DNA from: Tenrec ecaudatus
Lineage: Eukaryota > Chordata > Mammalia > Afrosoricida > Tenrecidae
Reading direction: 5' to 3'
NCBI RefSeq assembly: GCF_050624435.1
Contig: NC_134538.1
Span: forward strand, 127,888,937 to 127,952,936
DNA length: 64,000 bases
The translations under genes and the position numbers were made by a program. The first letter of the stretch is position 1; each line of letters begins with the position of its first letter. Positions 56,201 through 62,846 of the stretch are shown here, piece by piece. Under the pieces are notes generated by a model. It had not been told where the DNA came from, made no database searches, and saw only the letters and a program-made list of their open reading frames with translations.

Positions 56201-59200
56201 CTTGGGCTTCACAGAGGAAATAGCCAAGGGCCTGAACGGCACTGGAGGGGCAAGTACCAAGAGAACAAGATAGTCAACACTGAGAGGATAAACAAAAACA
56301 AGGGAGCGTTCCAGGCTCGGAACAAGATGCGGGGATAATAAATCATGGAAGACCATGATCGTTCGTTAGTCACCATAAGATAAAAATACATGGTGGAAAT
56401 TTGTGCCCTGGTGCCTGAGGCAGAGAATATTCTAAGACAGAAGTGAAAAACTGAAGATGTCAATTCTTTTTTTTTCTTGCGGGCTAGTGGGCAACAAATA
56501 ACACAGATCTGATGCGAGGTCAGAAAGTCTAAGGCAACATGTTAAGAGAATGCACTACGGCGTTCCAGGTGAGACGTGCAGAATTAAAGATAATGTTGAC
56601 ACACATCTTCATATTTAACAACGTGATCCCACTACTTTTATAAAAAGTAAATAAAACGTGACATCTCTTCACACAGAAAAGAGTAGAAGAATCAATATGT
56701 TAAAAATAATCTTGGCAGTTGTGAGCTATAGTTGATTTTAATTTATTTTCATATTTTTTTCTTCCTAACTACTAGCGTAATGGGGGCAGGGAGTTAAATT
56801 GCTACATGTATATATTTAGAATTAATTTTAAAAATACCTAACTTATCGAATTGCTAATATGTTACCATGCCTAACACTGTACTGTTTTTGCGCTTAGGTA
56901 CTTCCAAACTGATTTAGACTCATAATGAGCTTATATACATAATAGAACAAAATATTGCCCAGGCCTGCCCTGCCCCACCCTCACAATCCTGTTACTATGT
57001 CTGAGTCTATTGTTGCAGCCATTGCCACCAATTCATCTTCAACATATCCCACATAAGAAAGACAAGTCTCATCACCCTTGTTTCTAAGGAGCGTGCATGC
57101 CGGCTGTACTTCGTCCAACAGATGTGTTTGTTTTTCAGAAAGTCTGTGGTACATTCTTCACCAACGCTATAATTCATATATTTGTGTCAATTCTTCCGTC
57201 TTTTTCACTGTCCCGCTTTCATATGCATATGTCGATTAAAAATTACAACTCACAGCCACCTGATAGGAAGAGTGGAACCTTCCTTGTGCGCTTCCAAGGC
57301 TGTAATTGTGTGGGAGTAGAAAGCCTGACATGGCTCCTGACTTGAACTTAGCAGCCAGCGCATGACCACTATGCAACCGAGGCCCCTGGATCCCATCCCT
57401 AGATTTCCAAATTCTTTCCCTCCAAGTGTCTCCTTGCATGGCTAACACAACCCTTTCCTGGAAGACCAGCTACTTACTAGTAGCACACCTCGTTTTCACC
57501 AAACCACCTCACTCCAGGCATGTGAGTGACCTCTGATACTGATGTACTTCCAGAGCGCTACTCTAATACCACCCCACTTCCTCAAAGGGAAGCCAGGATC
57601 ACGCTCTAAAATAGCACCATTATCCTCTAGCCTCTTATTTTACCTTCCTTCATATACAAATGCACAGCCTTGTTTTATTATTTACTAGCTTTCTCCTCTT
57701 CTGAGATAAAGGTTTACCGAGTGCCCCGGACCTAGATCCATACTTGAAACACAGTAGCTATCCAATGATATTTCTTAATTGATTCAATAAATGGAATCTC
57801 TCAGCCCAGAAACTCTGAATTGAATAACTGAGAAGACTGGCCCCTTCCTTTCCTCGGTGAAGCTCATTAACTACCACTTGCTTTACTTTTTAAAAAGATA
57901 AATCATTTTACTGGGGGCTCGTACATATATTATAACTGTCCATACATCCATTATATTAAGCAGACAAGTACAAAAATTGCCATCAACAATTTCAAATCAT
58001 CTTTCTTCTTGAGTCTTTTACTAGCTCCTCTTTATTCCCTCCCTTGCCCACTCTGCCACCCTTAAAAACATTTAATATATAATGTTATTATTATTTATAC
58101 ATAAATAATACACACACCATTCTATCCCTATACCTGATCTATGAAAACTCGACTCCATCTTTCCAATTCATAGCTAATTTAACATTCACCTTCTTGGTGA
58201 CGTCACTTCTCAAGAAAGATCACCCAAGATTATTCCCCCCTCAATCAATTCCATCCCCATTAGCCAAGCGTGCGTTTCTGAGTGCACCTTATATTCAAGA
58301 CAACTGCTTTTCTCGACACCAATGGCCTTCCCGGTAATCCCGGTAATCCCGCCCAGACCCCCACCAAGCAGTGACTGGTTTTACCATATCCAGTCTCTCT
58401 TTTTCTTCACTTTTTTGGGGGGTGGAGGGGGACATTTTTTTCTTTCCTCCTTTGCTTCCCCTCGCCACCACCACTGAACAAACAAGACTGGTGTCATCTG
58501 CGTAGATGCTTAATTAGCCTCTGCTCCCATCTGCCACCCATTCTTTCCCGTTGCTGTCAACGTGTGACAGAGAGGAGACCCACCCACTGGACACACAGTG
58601 GCTGCAAGCACGCCGGCAGAGTGAAACGAAGTACTTCAGCGCCCAGCACGCGGCACGACACCCACGAAGCGCGGAAGCGGAGAGGAGTGGATACAGCAGG
58701 GAAGTGGGGCACCAGGTAGGAAATCTGGAGGGGCTGGGGTGGGGCGAGGGGGGTTGCAAAAGGGAGTTGTTCTCAAAGCCAAGCCAGAGAATCAAAGCAA
58801 CACATAGGCAGGAACTAAAAAAACTATGAGCGAATTTAACAAGTGGATGAATTGTCAGTAGAAACAGTGGAGCTTGATGATAAAATGATCTCCTTGTGAA
58901 AACGAAGAAAACATTTGTTTCTTGTTTGGCTGCCACATGGGCACTGCCAGCGAGGACAGAGAACCAGGGAGGCCCAGACGGAGACTCCTCCTAACGGCCA
59001 TTCACACTGTACTCACGCAGTAAAGGGAAGCTCAGTTATGAAACACGGTTCACATTTCAAGATTCTCATAGTTGCTAAGTTCAAAAGCACCACTCCAAAA
59101 AAAAGACTCTTAAAAGGCTACAATGTTAGATGAAATTAAACTAAAAGGTAATTCCGATATTCATGAAAGGAGCTCCTATTTGTGAAAGGGCAATGCATTA

Positions 59201-62200
59201 TGAAAAACAATTTCATGTTTTACTTTTTAATCTGACTTCGTAACGGTTTAAATACAGAGTTGGGTTAAAAATCAAGTTGCTGTGAGTACACGGAAACTGC
59301 CAGTTTAAACAACCCCTTGCCTTGTGCCTCCGCCATCGATCGTGAGGATGCGGACCCCTCTCCCTTTCACCGGGTCCACGTAGCCCATCAGCGCCAAAAT
59401 TTCTCTAACGACAGCCTGCAGCGTTTCGTCCTTGATTTGTCGAATTCGTAGCAAATATGGAATAAGTCTTTCCTATATTGAGAGAACGGTGTTAAAAGTA
59501 TCATTTTAATCATCACATCCCAATTTCACATATAATCAAAGTGCCAGTGTTTATTATTTTCTCAGTAATCAGAAGTGGAAGGTAAGTTTTTGATCTGTGA
59601 TGCGGTATCTAGGACGATGAAAGTCAGCCTCTACCTAAGTATTTCAAAGATAAAAGGCTTAGTCCCTTAGCCTATTGGCGCTGTGGGTGAGGCGTCGGAC
59701 TGCTACCTGCAAGGTGGCAGTGCAGACCCACCAGCCACTCCACTGGCGAAAGATGCAGATTTACATTCTCAGGGAACCCGATCCAAGAGAGTGATTAGTT
59801 GGAGTCCATGGCTGTGGGTCTTGGGTCAGGATTTAATAGAAATGTGCGAAGTATTCATTGTTACAACAAAAGGCTAAATGAGCTTGAGAGATTTTACACA
59901 ATATTTTCCCCACGTCCAACAGTTAAGCGGCAAACCATGAAAATGGTTTAAGACATTCAGGTGCTAAACTGGGAGTTTGGGTCTAACCTTGAAGTGCCTC
60001 AAAGACAGGCCTACTGACTTACTTCCAAAACCGGAGTCACCGAAGGCTGTCTGGAGCACGGCTCTGCCCTGACCCATGACATCACCGTGAGTCAGCGGCA
60101 GCTGGGCAGTAAGCAGTTTAATTACAGAGCGTGGGGTCCACCACAGCAATGTAAAGGGCACATTACCCCAAGATGCAGCCAAAAAGGCGAATTAAGGTGA
60201 ACAAAGTCCATTTATAATCTTCTAAATGGGAAGTTTAAAATAAGCACTAAAAGATTCCTAATGTAATTTTGATAATATCTAGTCATTCAACATTTCAAAA
60301 TAATTTTAATAGTATAAACACTAAATAAATATAAATTCAATGATTTCCTCATATTTTCAACATTCCTCTGAAGACAGTCGATGTAAACGGGTTTAAGTAA
60401 ATTACCTTCATTATTTTATATTTGAAAGCCTGATTATTTTATTGAATGCGATTACTAATTCAATTTGAAATAAGTGATTAAAATTTGGAGAGTTTCAAAC
60501 ATGACAACACCATGAAATAAAAAGGTTTCCTTATGACTGGCATCCCTGTCTTAAAAGCTTGGTTCACGCTCTCTCCCTCCGACTCACAGTGATGCTACAG
60601 GGCAGAGCAGAACTGCCTCTGGGTTTTGGGACTGGGACTCTGTAGGAGAGCAGAAAGCCTCCTCTTTCAAACTGCCGACCTTGCGATTGATTAGCAGCCC
60701 AGTATGGCTCCAGACTATAAGTATCTACAGTACAAGAAAGGAAAAATTGGCAGCTCTTGCACAACGCAAGCAATATGGTGAAATTTATCTTGTCTTTTAT
60801 AAATGTTGAATCTCAGGCGAAGATATTAGTACTAATAGCATACTTATATCAGGGTAAGTAAACTAATAATGACTATAGCAGAGCAATTAAACTAATTATA
60901 GAACAAGGATAGGGGCAATTATAGAACATACATCTTGGATATGAAAAAAAACTTTAAAATTTTTATTGTTCTTTTCAATTTTAAGACCAGACCGGATTAA
61001 GGAAATCAGAAATTACCTTGACTGCCACTCCTTTTCCTTCCGGGTATTCCAGGAGATGGAAAGTCAGTTCTTCCACCCGACTAATACAGAGCTTCGGGTC
61101 CGTCGTTCTTCTTAATGCTTGCACTAGTGCCCGGGTTCTGTTATCAATGCTCACTCTTGCAATAATCTATTAGATACAAATTACACAGATAAGACGAGAA
61201 GATGAAACTGCTGTCGACCCCAATCTGTTTAAATTTCCCAGGTCTCAGTGGGAAATTAAGCACGTTCTATGCCTGACAAAATGAATACAGTGCACAAAGC
61301 CCCAAAGAGTCTGACTTGCCTTTTCTCGCTGAATGGATAAGCGCTCTTTCTCCTCGGCAGCTTTGTCTTTACTGGCAATCACCTTGGCGTTTGTCTCCTC
61401 TTTTTCTTCTGTCAGAGTTTTGGGGTCAGGCTTTCGTTTGGGGACCAGGACGCCAATGTAACCACCTACTAAAGCTTGTACACCTCCAGTGGGACGAGAA
61501 AGAAAGTTGGCAAAACTTGGTTTAGTGGAAACTGGACCGTCTCCAGGCGTGCCAGTCACCAGGCCTGGATCGGAAGAAATGAATTTCCCGTCTTGTTGAA
61601 ATGATTTGTCTTTGAGTTCTGAGCTATCTTGCAAATATTCCTTTTCCTTTCTTTGGGCCATTTTCATCTTGTTTTGGAAGTATGAGTTAATGTGGTTGGC
61701 CCAAAAGGAAAACGACTCTTCGACCTTTGTGCTGATGCTCCCTGTGTATGCAAAAAGACTTGGCCTCTGGGTCTCCTTGTCTTCACCTGCAGGGGGGCTC
61801 CTTTTTGCAGGAAGAGGACTCTCTGTGGCCGATGTGCCACTGTGCTTTGTCAGCGTTTTGATGGCTTGTTTAAGGCTTCCCTGTTTTAACCAGCCACTAC
61901 CCGATATTTTTCTGAATATTCCAGGACTTGGCTTAAGTTGAGCTAAACGTGAAATCATTTCATTCTGACTGCCAAACACAGCCTTTGAGGCAGAGTGCAG
62001 AGTGCTCTTAATACGGGATATACGAATGCTCACTTTCGTAAGTCCCTTAGGAGCAGAGGTGCTAAGTTTCAAAATTCCGACGCGTAAGCCATGCTGGCTT
62101 GGACTGCAGCCGTGCGTCTTGCAAGAATGCGCTTCGCTGGGAGCCCGTTTACATCTTATTCTGCTCACGTGAAAATCTCTTTGCAGACTGATGTGGCTTA

Positions 62201-62321
62201 CCCTCCAGTGAGACTGAGGTGAGCACAAGAAGTGAAGTGGCTTGTTTCTCTGCTTCCCACAAAGGCCTCTTGCATTACTAAGGAGGTAAATATATATATC
62301 GAACGTCAAATTAAGAGACAT
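34934..62321 (-). CDS. PNPLA8: PNPLA8, calcium-independent phospholipase A2 gamma (nine coding exons)
   Basis: PNPLA8 is a membrane-associated phospholipase that hydrolyses sn-1/sn-2 acyl chains in mitochondria and peroxisomes and takes part in cardiolipin and lipid-mediator turnover. Coding exons on the minus strand: 62321-61320, 61166-61017, 59472-59321, 55756-55662, 54054-53883, 51128-51071, 45199-45005, 39267-39072, 35208-34934. They total 2295 nt with phases that all match, giving 764 aa plus stop. I see the oxyanion/nucleotide motif DGGGTRG (430-436), the nucleophile elbow GVSTG (463-467, Ser465), the catalytic DGG (Asp609) and the C-terminal SKL peroxisomal signal. The 18-residue shortfall against the human 782 aa lies in the N-terminal region. 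Two introns look GC-AG. The start matches the human N-terminus. Identification is very secure. Confidence 0.97.
36115..36285 (+). repeat. AfroSINE-related SINE, sense, in PNPLA8 last intron
   Basis: It has 'ggttcctggatggtacac', B-box 'CAGTTCGAGTCCACCC' and a different 3' part ('gcctggcaatacacttctgc'), suggesting another subfamily of tRNA-derived SINE. Confidence 0.6.
36316..36337 (+). repeat. (CA)n microsatellite
   Basis: About 11 CA units without interruption, in the last PNPLA8 intron. Confidence 0.9.
37380..37575 (+). mobile_element. hAT-type miniature DNA transposon, 196 bp
   Basis: The ends are related inverted repeats: 'CAAGGGTGGGGAA' at the left and, inverted, 'CAGAGGTGGGAAA' at the right. 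Flanking 8-mers CTCTAGTA and TTCTAAAA agree at five positions, as expected of a decayed 8-bp hAT duplication. It has no coding capacity. Confidence 0.55.
38104..38285 (+). repeat. AfroSINE copy, in PNPLA8 last intron
   Basis: Sense copy with 'cactggtgatgtagtggttac', B-box 'AGTTCAAAACCACCAGG', 'tctactcccataagcag', and 'taccctgtcctatggg'. The tail is only partly preserved. Confidence 0.85.
39072..39267 (-). CDS. PNPLA8: PNPLA8 coding exon 8 (residues 609-674, catalytic Asp)
   Basis: It begins with [16 protein letters not shown], which holds the dyad aspartate Asp609. It continues to VINSATDTE, 196 nt ending in phase 1. The acceptor is TTGGCAG|GACGGA and the donor GAAG|GTTAGT. Confidence 0.96.
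39273..40415. other. PNPLA8 intron sequence, nothing recognised
   Basis: Intronic. No repeat or exon is recognised with confidence here. Confidence 0.4.
40424..40447 (+). repeat. (AAAC)n simple repeat
   Basis: A short AAAC tetranucleotide run at the left edge of an L1 fragment. Confidence 0.85.
40450..41039 (+). mobile_element. L1 3'-UTR fragment, sense
   Basis: A sense copy of the lineage-specific L1 3' end ('gacatcccctcacagaagggtcac' to 'cccccaataagatgatc') with an A-rich tail and an expanded GGAT run at 40961-40980. ACCCAAAA at 40418-40425 and 41040-41047 may be its target duplication. An internal part is missing. Confidence 0.65.
41048..41860. other. PNPLA8 intron sequence, nothing recognised
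   Basis: Intronic, AT-rich, no recognised element. Confidence 0.4.
41875..42615 (+). mobile_element. L1 3'-UTR fragment, sense, with target duplication
   Basis: It starts inside 'aaagcccaacatggaagaagc' and ends 'gccccaatgaaatgatt'. Flanks AAGAAAATTTCAC (41862-41874) and AAGAAAAGTTCAC (42616-42628) differ at one base and form the target duplication. It is a 5'-truncated insertion. Confidence 0.8.
43205..43412 (+). repeat. AfroSINE with embedded poly(G) run
   Basis: It includes 'gcctaacaacaac', 'atatacagtctcagaaacg', a 15-base G run (43309-43323), 'ccctgtcttatagggtgcc' and 'tggtttggttttgg'. The 5' part is heavily diverged. Confidence 0.6.
43640..44025 (+). other. GC-rich element of unknown family, left part
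   Basis: A GC- and CpG-rich island in AT-rich intron, with a TATAAA-like box (tataaatt near 43671) followed by 'agcccgttggcagtagagatc'. It looks like a promoter-bearing repeat such as an LTR or a LINE 5' end. I do not recognise the family. It is interrupted at 44026 by an L1 fragment and seems to resume at about 44470. Confidence 0.4.
44026..44460 (-). mobile_element. L1 3'-end insertion, minus strand, with target duplication
   Basis: A T-rich left end followed by 'ttttattggggggattgtacagctc' and further antisense L1 3'-end text. GACTGCAAA at 44017-44025 recurs at 44461-44469, giving a 9-bp target duplication. It inserted into the GC-rich unknown element. Confidence 0.75.
44585..44665 (+). 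mobile_element. MIR SINE 3' remnant, sense
   Basis: 'gatggttaaatgagatgatgcaggtaaagcac...gtccagcacacggc' followed by 'attattacga' is a recognisable MIR 3' end. Confidence 0.6.
45005..45199 (-). CDS. PNPLA8: PNPLA8 coding exon 7 (residues 544-608)
   Basis: It encodes [17 protein letters not shown] to [12 protein letters not shown], 195 nt, phase 0 at both ends. The acceptor has a long pyrimidine tract and CTAG|GTAGCC; the donor is CATCAC|GTAAGT. It is much richer in GC and CpG than its surroundings (about 17 CpG by hand count). Its last residue is His608, where the human protein has Gln, next to the catalytic Asp. Confidence 0.96.
45461..46198 (+). mobile_element. hAT DNA transposon, 738 bp, complete ends
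   Basis: The ends are CAGGGGTGTCAAGCT at the left and, inverted, CAGGGGTGTCAAACT at the right. A 'gcggcccgcgggccgc' palindrome follows the left end and 'ggcccacg' lies near the right end. Flanking 8-mers GCTTAGAG and ATTTAAAG share five positions. There is no long ORF, so it is nonautonomous. The end sequence type belongs to mammalian hAT families. Confidence 0.75.
46372..46850 (-). mobile_element. RTE LINE 3' end, minus strand
   Basis: It begins with the antisense terminus 'gttgttactaggggccattgagctgg'. It continues with the antisense of the RTE 3' coding end ('gatgtcctgctccggggacc', 'ggagcactctggccgtcc'). It is homologous to 32104-32420. Confidence 0.7.
47390..47835 (+). mobile_element. LINE2 (L2) 3' end, sense
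   Basis: 'tagggaagccttcttccagg', 'actgggctgtaaactccttatc', 'gggctagcacagtggatgc' and 'agaatgaatgaa' are the typical L2 3'-end words in order. Confidence 0.7.
47840..49255. other. PNPLA8 intron sequence, nothing recognised
   Basis: Unique-looking intronic DNA. The overlapping ORFs on both strands near 48540-48950 (up to 135 codons) share no family and are best seen as chance. Confidence 0.4.
49272..50445 (+). mobile_element. L1 3'-UTR insertion, sense, longest copy
   Basis: The most complete copy of the family in the window, about 1.17 kb. It runs from 'gacccaaaatcggtggcaag' through 'gtgtctggggtcttaaaggc' to 'ataaaatgattttttaaa'. AAGGGTTCAAG at 49261-49271 and 50446-50456 is the target duplication. 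It is a useful reference for the other fragments. Confidence 0.8.
50762..50978 (+). repeat. AfroSINE copy
   Basis: Sense copy with 'gatgggctgctaatcac', B-box 'GGTTCAAACCCACCAGC', 'gggagaaagaggaggctgtc' and tail 'gagtcagagtcacctgaaggcagtgag'. It ends 93 bases left of PNPLA8 exon 6. Confidence 0.85.
51071..51128 (-). CDS. PNPLA8: PNPLA8 coding exon 6 (residues 525-543)
   Basis: A 58-nt microexon-like exon encoding [19 protein letters not shown] after completing Lys524. The acceptor is ATCAAG|GGATAA and the donor CTAAG|GTAAGT. The frame continues exactly into exon 7. Confidence 0.95.
51129..52118. other. PNPLA8 intron sequence, AT-rich, nothing recognised
   Basis: Very AT-rich intron. A short local duplication (gaaagcaaaattt, 51785 and 51811) flanks an A run. 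Confidence 0.4.
52135..52211 (+). mobile_element. Very short L1 3'-end insertion with target duplication
   Basis: Only the last 77 bases of the L1 3' end are present ('gatgatggcaacaaatgtac' to 'cccacaataaaatg'). AATTCTCTGTATTT occurs at 52121-52134 and 52212-52225, a perfect 14-bp target duplication. Confidence 0.85.
52226..53570. other. PNPLA8 intron sequence, nothing recognised
   Basis: AT-rich intronic DNA with no confident element. Confidence 0.4.
53575..53760 (+). repeat. AfroSINE, nearly full length
   Basis: Sense copy from 'ggtgtggtggcactgtgggg' via 'cacacccaccagttgctctg' to the tail 'tatgagttggaatcaacgc' and 'agcagtgagtttgg'. It lies about 120 bases from PNPLA8 exon 5. Confidence 0.85.
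53883..54054 (-). CDS. PNPLA8: PNPLA8 coding exon 5 (residues 467-524)
   Basis: It encodes [20 protein letters not shown] to [11 protein letters not shown], 172 nt with split codons at both ends. The acceptor is TTTCAG|GCGCTG and the donor CTTAA|GTAAGT. It belongs to the patatin domain core after the nucleophile. Confidence 0.96.
54095..54295 (+). mobile_element. MIR SINE, sense
   Basis: 'cagagactgggattcaa', 'ttagctgtgtctcc', 'ggaagttacctagccgc', 'atttcctcatttgaagac' and 'ggattgaatgaa' follow MIR order. It starts about 40 bases upstream of exon 5, close to the branch-point region. Confidence 0.65.
54770..54955 (+). repeat. AfroSINE, strongly diverged
   Basis: 'agtgggaatccaccagctacc', 'cttcactcccatgactatc' and 'gggcagtttcctcttgtcttacag' match the 3' two thirds of the SINE. 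The 5' part is hard to see. Confidence 0.5.
55325..55474 (+). mobile_element. Short L1 3'-end insertion with target duplication
   Basis: The last 150 bases of the L1 3' end, with AAATCTCTTT at 55315-55324 and 55475-55484 as target duplication. It inserted about 180 bases downstream of PNPLA8 exon 4. Confidence 0.85.
55662..55756 (-). CDS. PNPLA8: PNPLA8 coding exon 4 (residues 435-467, nucleophile elbow)
   Basis: It encodes [16 protein letters not shown] to DYICGVST, with the Arg435 codon completed at the start and Gly467 split at the end, 95 nt. The acceptor is CTACAG|AGGTGTGG and the donor CACAG|GTAATT. It carries the active-site Ser465 of GVSTG. Confidence 0.96.
55760..57000. other. PNPLA8 intron sequence, nothing recognised
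   Basis: Intron after the GC donor at 59320. No repeat is recognised with confidence. Confidence 0.4.
57005..57395 (-). mobile_element. RTE 3'-end remnant with adjoining antisense AfroSINE
   Basis: 57005-57235 resembles the antisense RTE 3' coding end ('ggctgtacttcgtccaacagatg'), parallel to 46640-46680. 57235-57395 is an antisense AfroSINE ('gaagagtggaaccttcc' to 'gaggcccctgg'). The border between them is uncertain. Confidence 0.5.
57440..57795 (+). mobile_element. LINE2 (L2) 3' end, sense
   Basis: 'tcaaagggaagccaggatcac', 'ttctgagataaaggtttacc', 'cacagtagctatccaatgat' and a final 'gattcaataaa' fit a decayed L2 3' end. Confidence 0.5.
57884..58150 (-). mobile_element. L1 3'-end fragment, minus strand
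   Basis: Antisense terminal L1 text ('aaatcattttactgggggctcg', 'ccatacatccattatattaagc'), more diverged than the other copies. It may continue to about 58390. Confidence 0.6.
58400..59315. other. PNPLA8 intron sequence, nothing recognised
   Basis: Mixed-composition intron with no confident element. The overlapping ORFs near 58514-58936 show no family. Confidence 0.4.
59321..59472 (-). CDS. PNPLA8: PNPLA8 coding exon 3 (residues 385-434, start of patatin domain)
   Basis: It encodes [16 protein letters not shown] to ILTIDGGGT plus two bases of the Arg codon, 152 nt. It contains the glycine-rich loop that begins the patatin fold. The donor reads ACAAG|GCAAGG, a GC donor at 59320-59319. No GT nearby keeps the frame with the next exon. 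Confidence 0.95.
59670..59825 (+). repeat. AfroSINE fragment, sense
   Basis: 'tggcgctgtgggtgaggcg', 'gactgctacctgcaaggtggcag' and 'acccaccagccactccactgg' are the tRNA-like half and middle. It lies about 200 bases upstream of exon 3. Confidence 0.7.
60565..60715 (-). repeat. AfroSINE copy, antisense
   Basis: 'cgactcacagtgatgctacagggcagagcagaactgcc' through 'aaactgccgaccttgcg' to 'agtatggctcc', a diverged antisense copy. Confidence 0.75.
61017..61166 (-). CDS. PNPLA8: PNPLA8 coding exon 2 (residues 335-384)
   Basis: It encodes [20 protein letters not shown] through EGKGVAVK, 50 codons in phase 0. The acceptor is CTAATAG|ATTATT and the donor AAG|GTAATT. It lies only 153 bp after exon 1. This helical segment precedes the patatin domain. 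Confidence 0.95.
61320..62321 (-). CDS. PNPLA8: PNPLA8 coding exon 1 (residues 1-334)
   Basis: It encodes the N-terminal region from [19 protein letters not shown] to SIQREK. This region is poorly conserved, basic, and holds the mitochondrial targeting information known for the family. Conserved islands include [15 protein letters not shown] and [18 protein letters not shown]. The exon ends AAAAG|GCAAGT, a GC donor at 61319-61318. Reading on past it gives [11 protein letters not shown], unrelated to the family. About 18 residues present in human are absent just upstream of [14 protein letters not shown]. Confidence 0.95.
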
Positions 62322-62334
62322 AACTTAAAATCAC

Positions 62335-62373
62335 TTATTTTCTAGATTTTGATTTTTTCCTCACTTCATTCAT
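62335..62373 (-). CDS. Upstream ORF 2 in PNPLA8 leader (12 codons plus stop)
   Basis: The ATG overlaps the stop of uORF 1 (ATGA), which would suit termination-reinitiation. It ends with TAA 13 bases before the main ATG. A third three-codon frame (62369-62361) lies inside it. Confidence 0.3.
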   Translation of the reverse strand: MNEVRKKSKSRK

Positions 62374-62405
62374 GAATGTTTCATTTTAGAAATGTCATAA
62401 TTCAT
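62370..62405 (-). CDS. Upstream ORF 1 in PNPLA8 leader (11 codons plus stop)
   Basis: It starts ACCATGA, a better initiation context (A at -3) than the main start (GTTATGT). It ends at a TGA 48 bases before the main ATG. It may lower translation of the main frame. Translation of the uORF is not shown by sequence alone. Confidence 0.4.
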   Translation of the reverse strand: MNYDISKMKHS

Positions 62406-62413
62406 GGTCTTAC

Positions 62414-62845
62414 CTGAAATGGCAAAAAAACAAAAAACAAATTAGAATTCAAGATAAAGTTAAAAACAGGCATAAAGTACACTTTTTTTTTGGTTTTTTG
62501 CTTGTTTGCAGTACACTCAGCAATTTGCCTCAAAAGAAGACAGTCATGTTTTTCCAGTATGGCTGACGTAGATTTATTCTTTAGGTAATCAAAACCAGAA
62601 TTTGATTGAAAAAGAAGTTCAGTACTAGAGTATTTAACAAAAACTTAAGGAGGCTTCTTAATCTGATAATTTTTTTGTATGGCACATAATATGTAACTTG
62701 GGCATATTGCTGGTTTCTTTTTGTTTTTTCCTTATTGCTAAATCCTTGACAGTTAAATGTGATTCCTTGAAGGAATTGAAAATATCAGCTCTTGCAGTTC
62801 ATTCACTGCAGACCATCTATTAAATGGCTAATCTAGACCAGAAAG
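62414..62845. other. Intron upstream of PNPLA8 start exon, nothing recognised
   Basis: AT-rich. No noncoding first exon could be recognised. Confidence 0.4.
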
Positions 62846-62846
62846 A

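Larger units (their letters stand above)
62322..62413 (-). other. PNPLA8: PNPLA8 5' leader part of the start exon
   Basis: A strong acceptor with a T-rich tract (TTTTTTTGCCATTTCAG) ends at 62414, so the exon probably starts at 62413. This gives 92 nt of leader before the ATG. The leader holds three short upstream ORFs. Earlier noncoding exons are not visible. Confidence 0.65.

Noticed and set aside
61245..61319. Continuation of the PNPLA8 start-exon ORF beyond QREK ([11 protein letters not shown]...)
   Set aside because: The family sequence jumps to the next exon at this point and the boundary fits a GC donor, so the extra residues are intron read-through.
62406..62416. CAG|GTAAGACC near 62414 read as a splice donor of an upstream exon
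   Set aside because: The long T-rich tract directly before CAG makes it a much better acceptor, and a leader then runs straight into the PNPLA8 start. Kept as an acceptor with moderate confidence.
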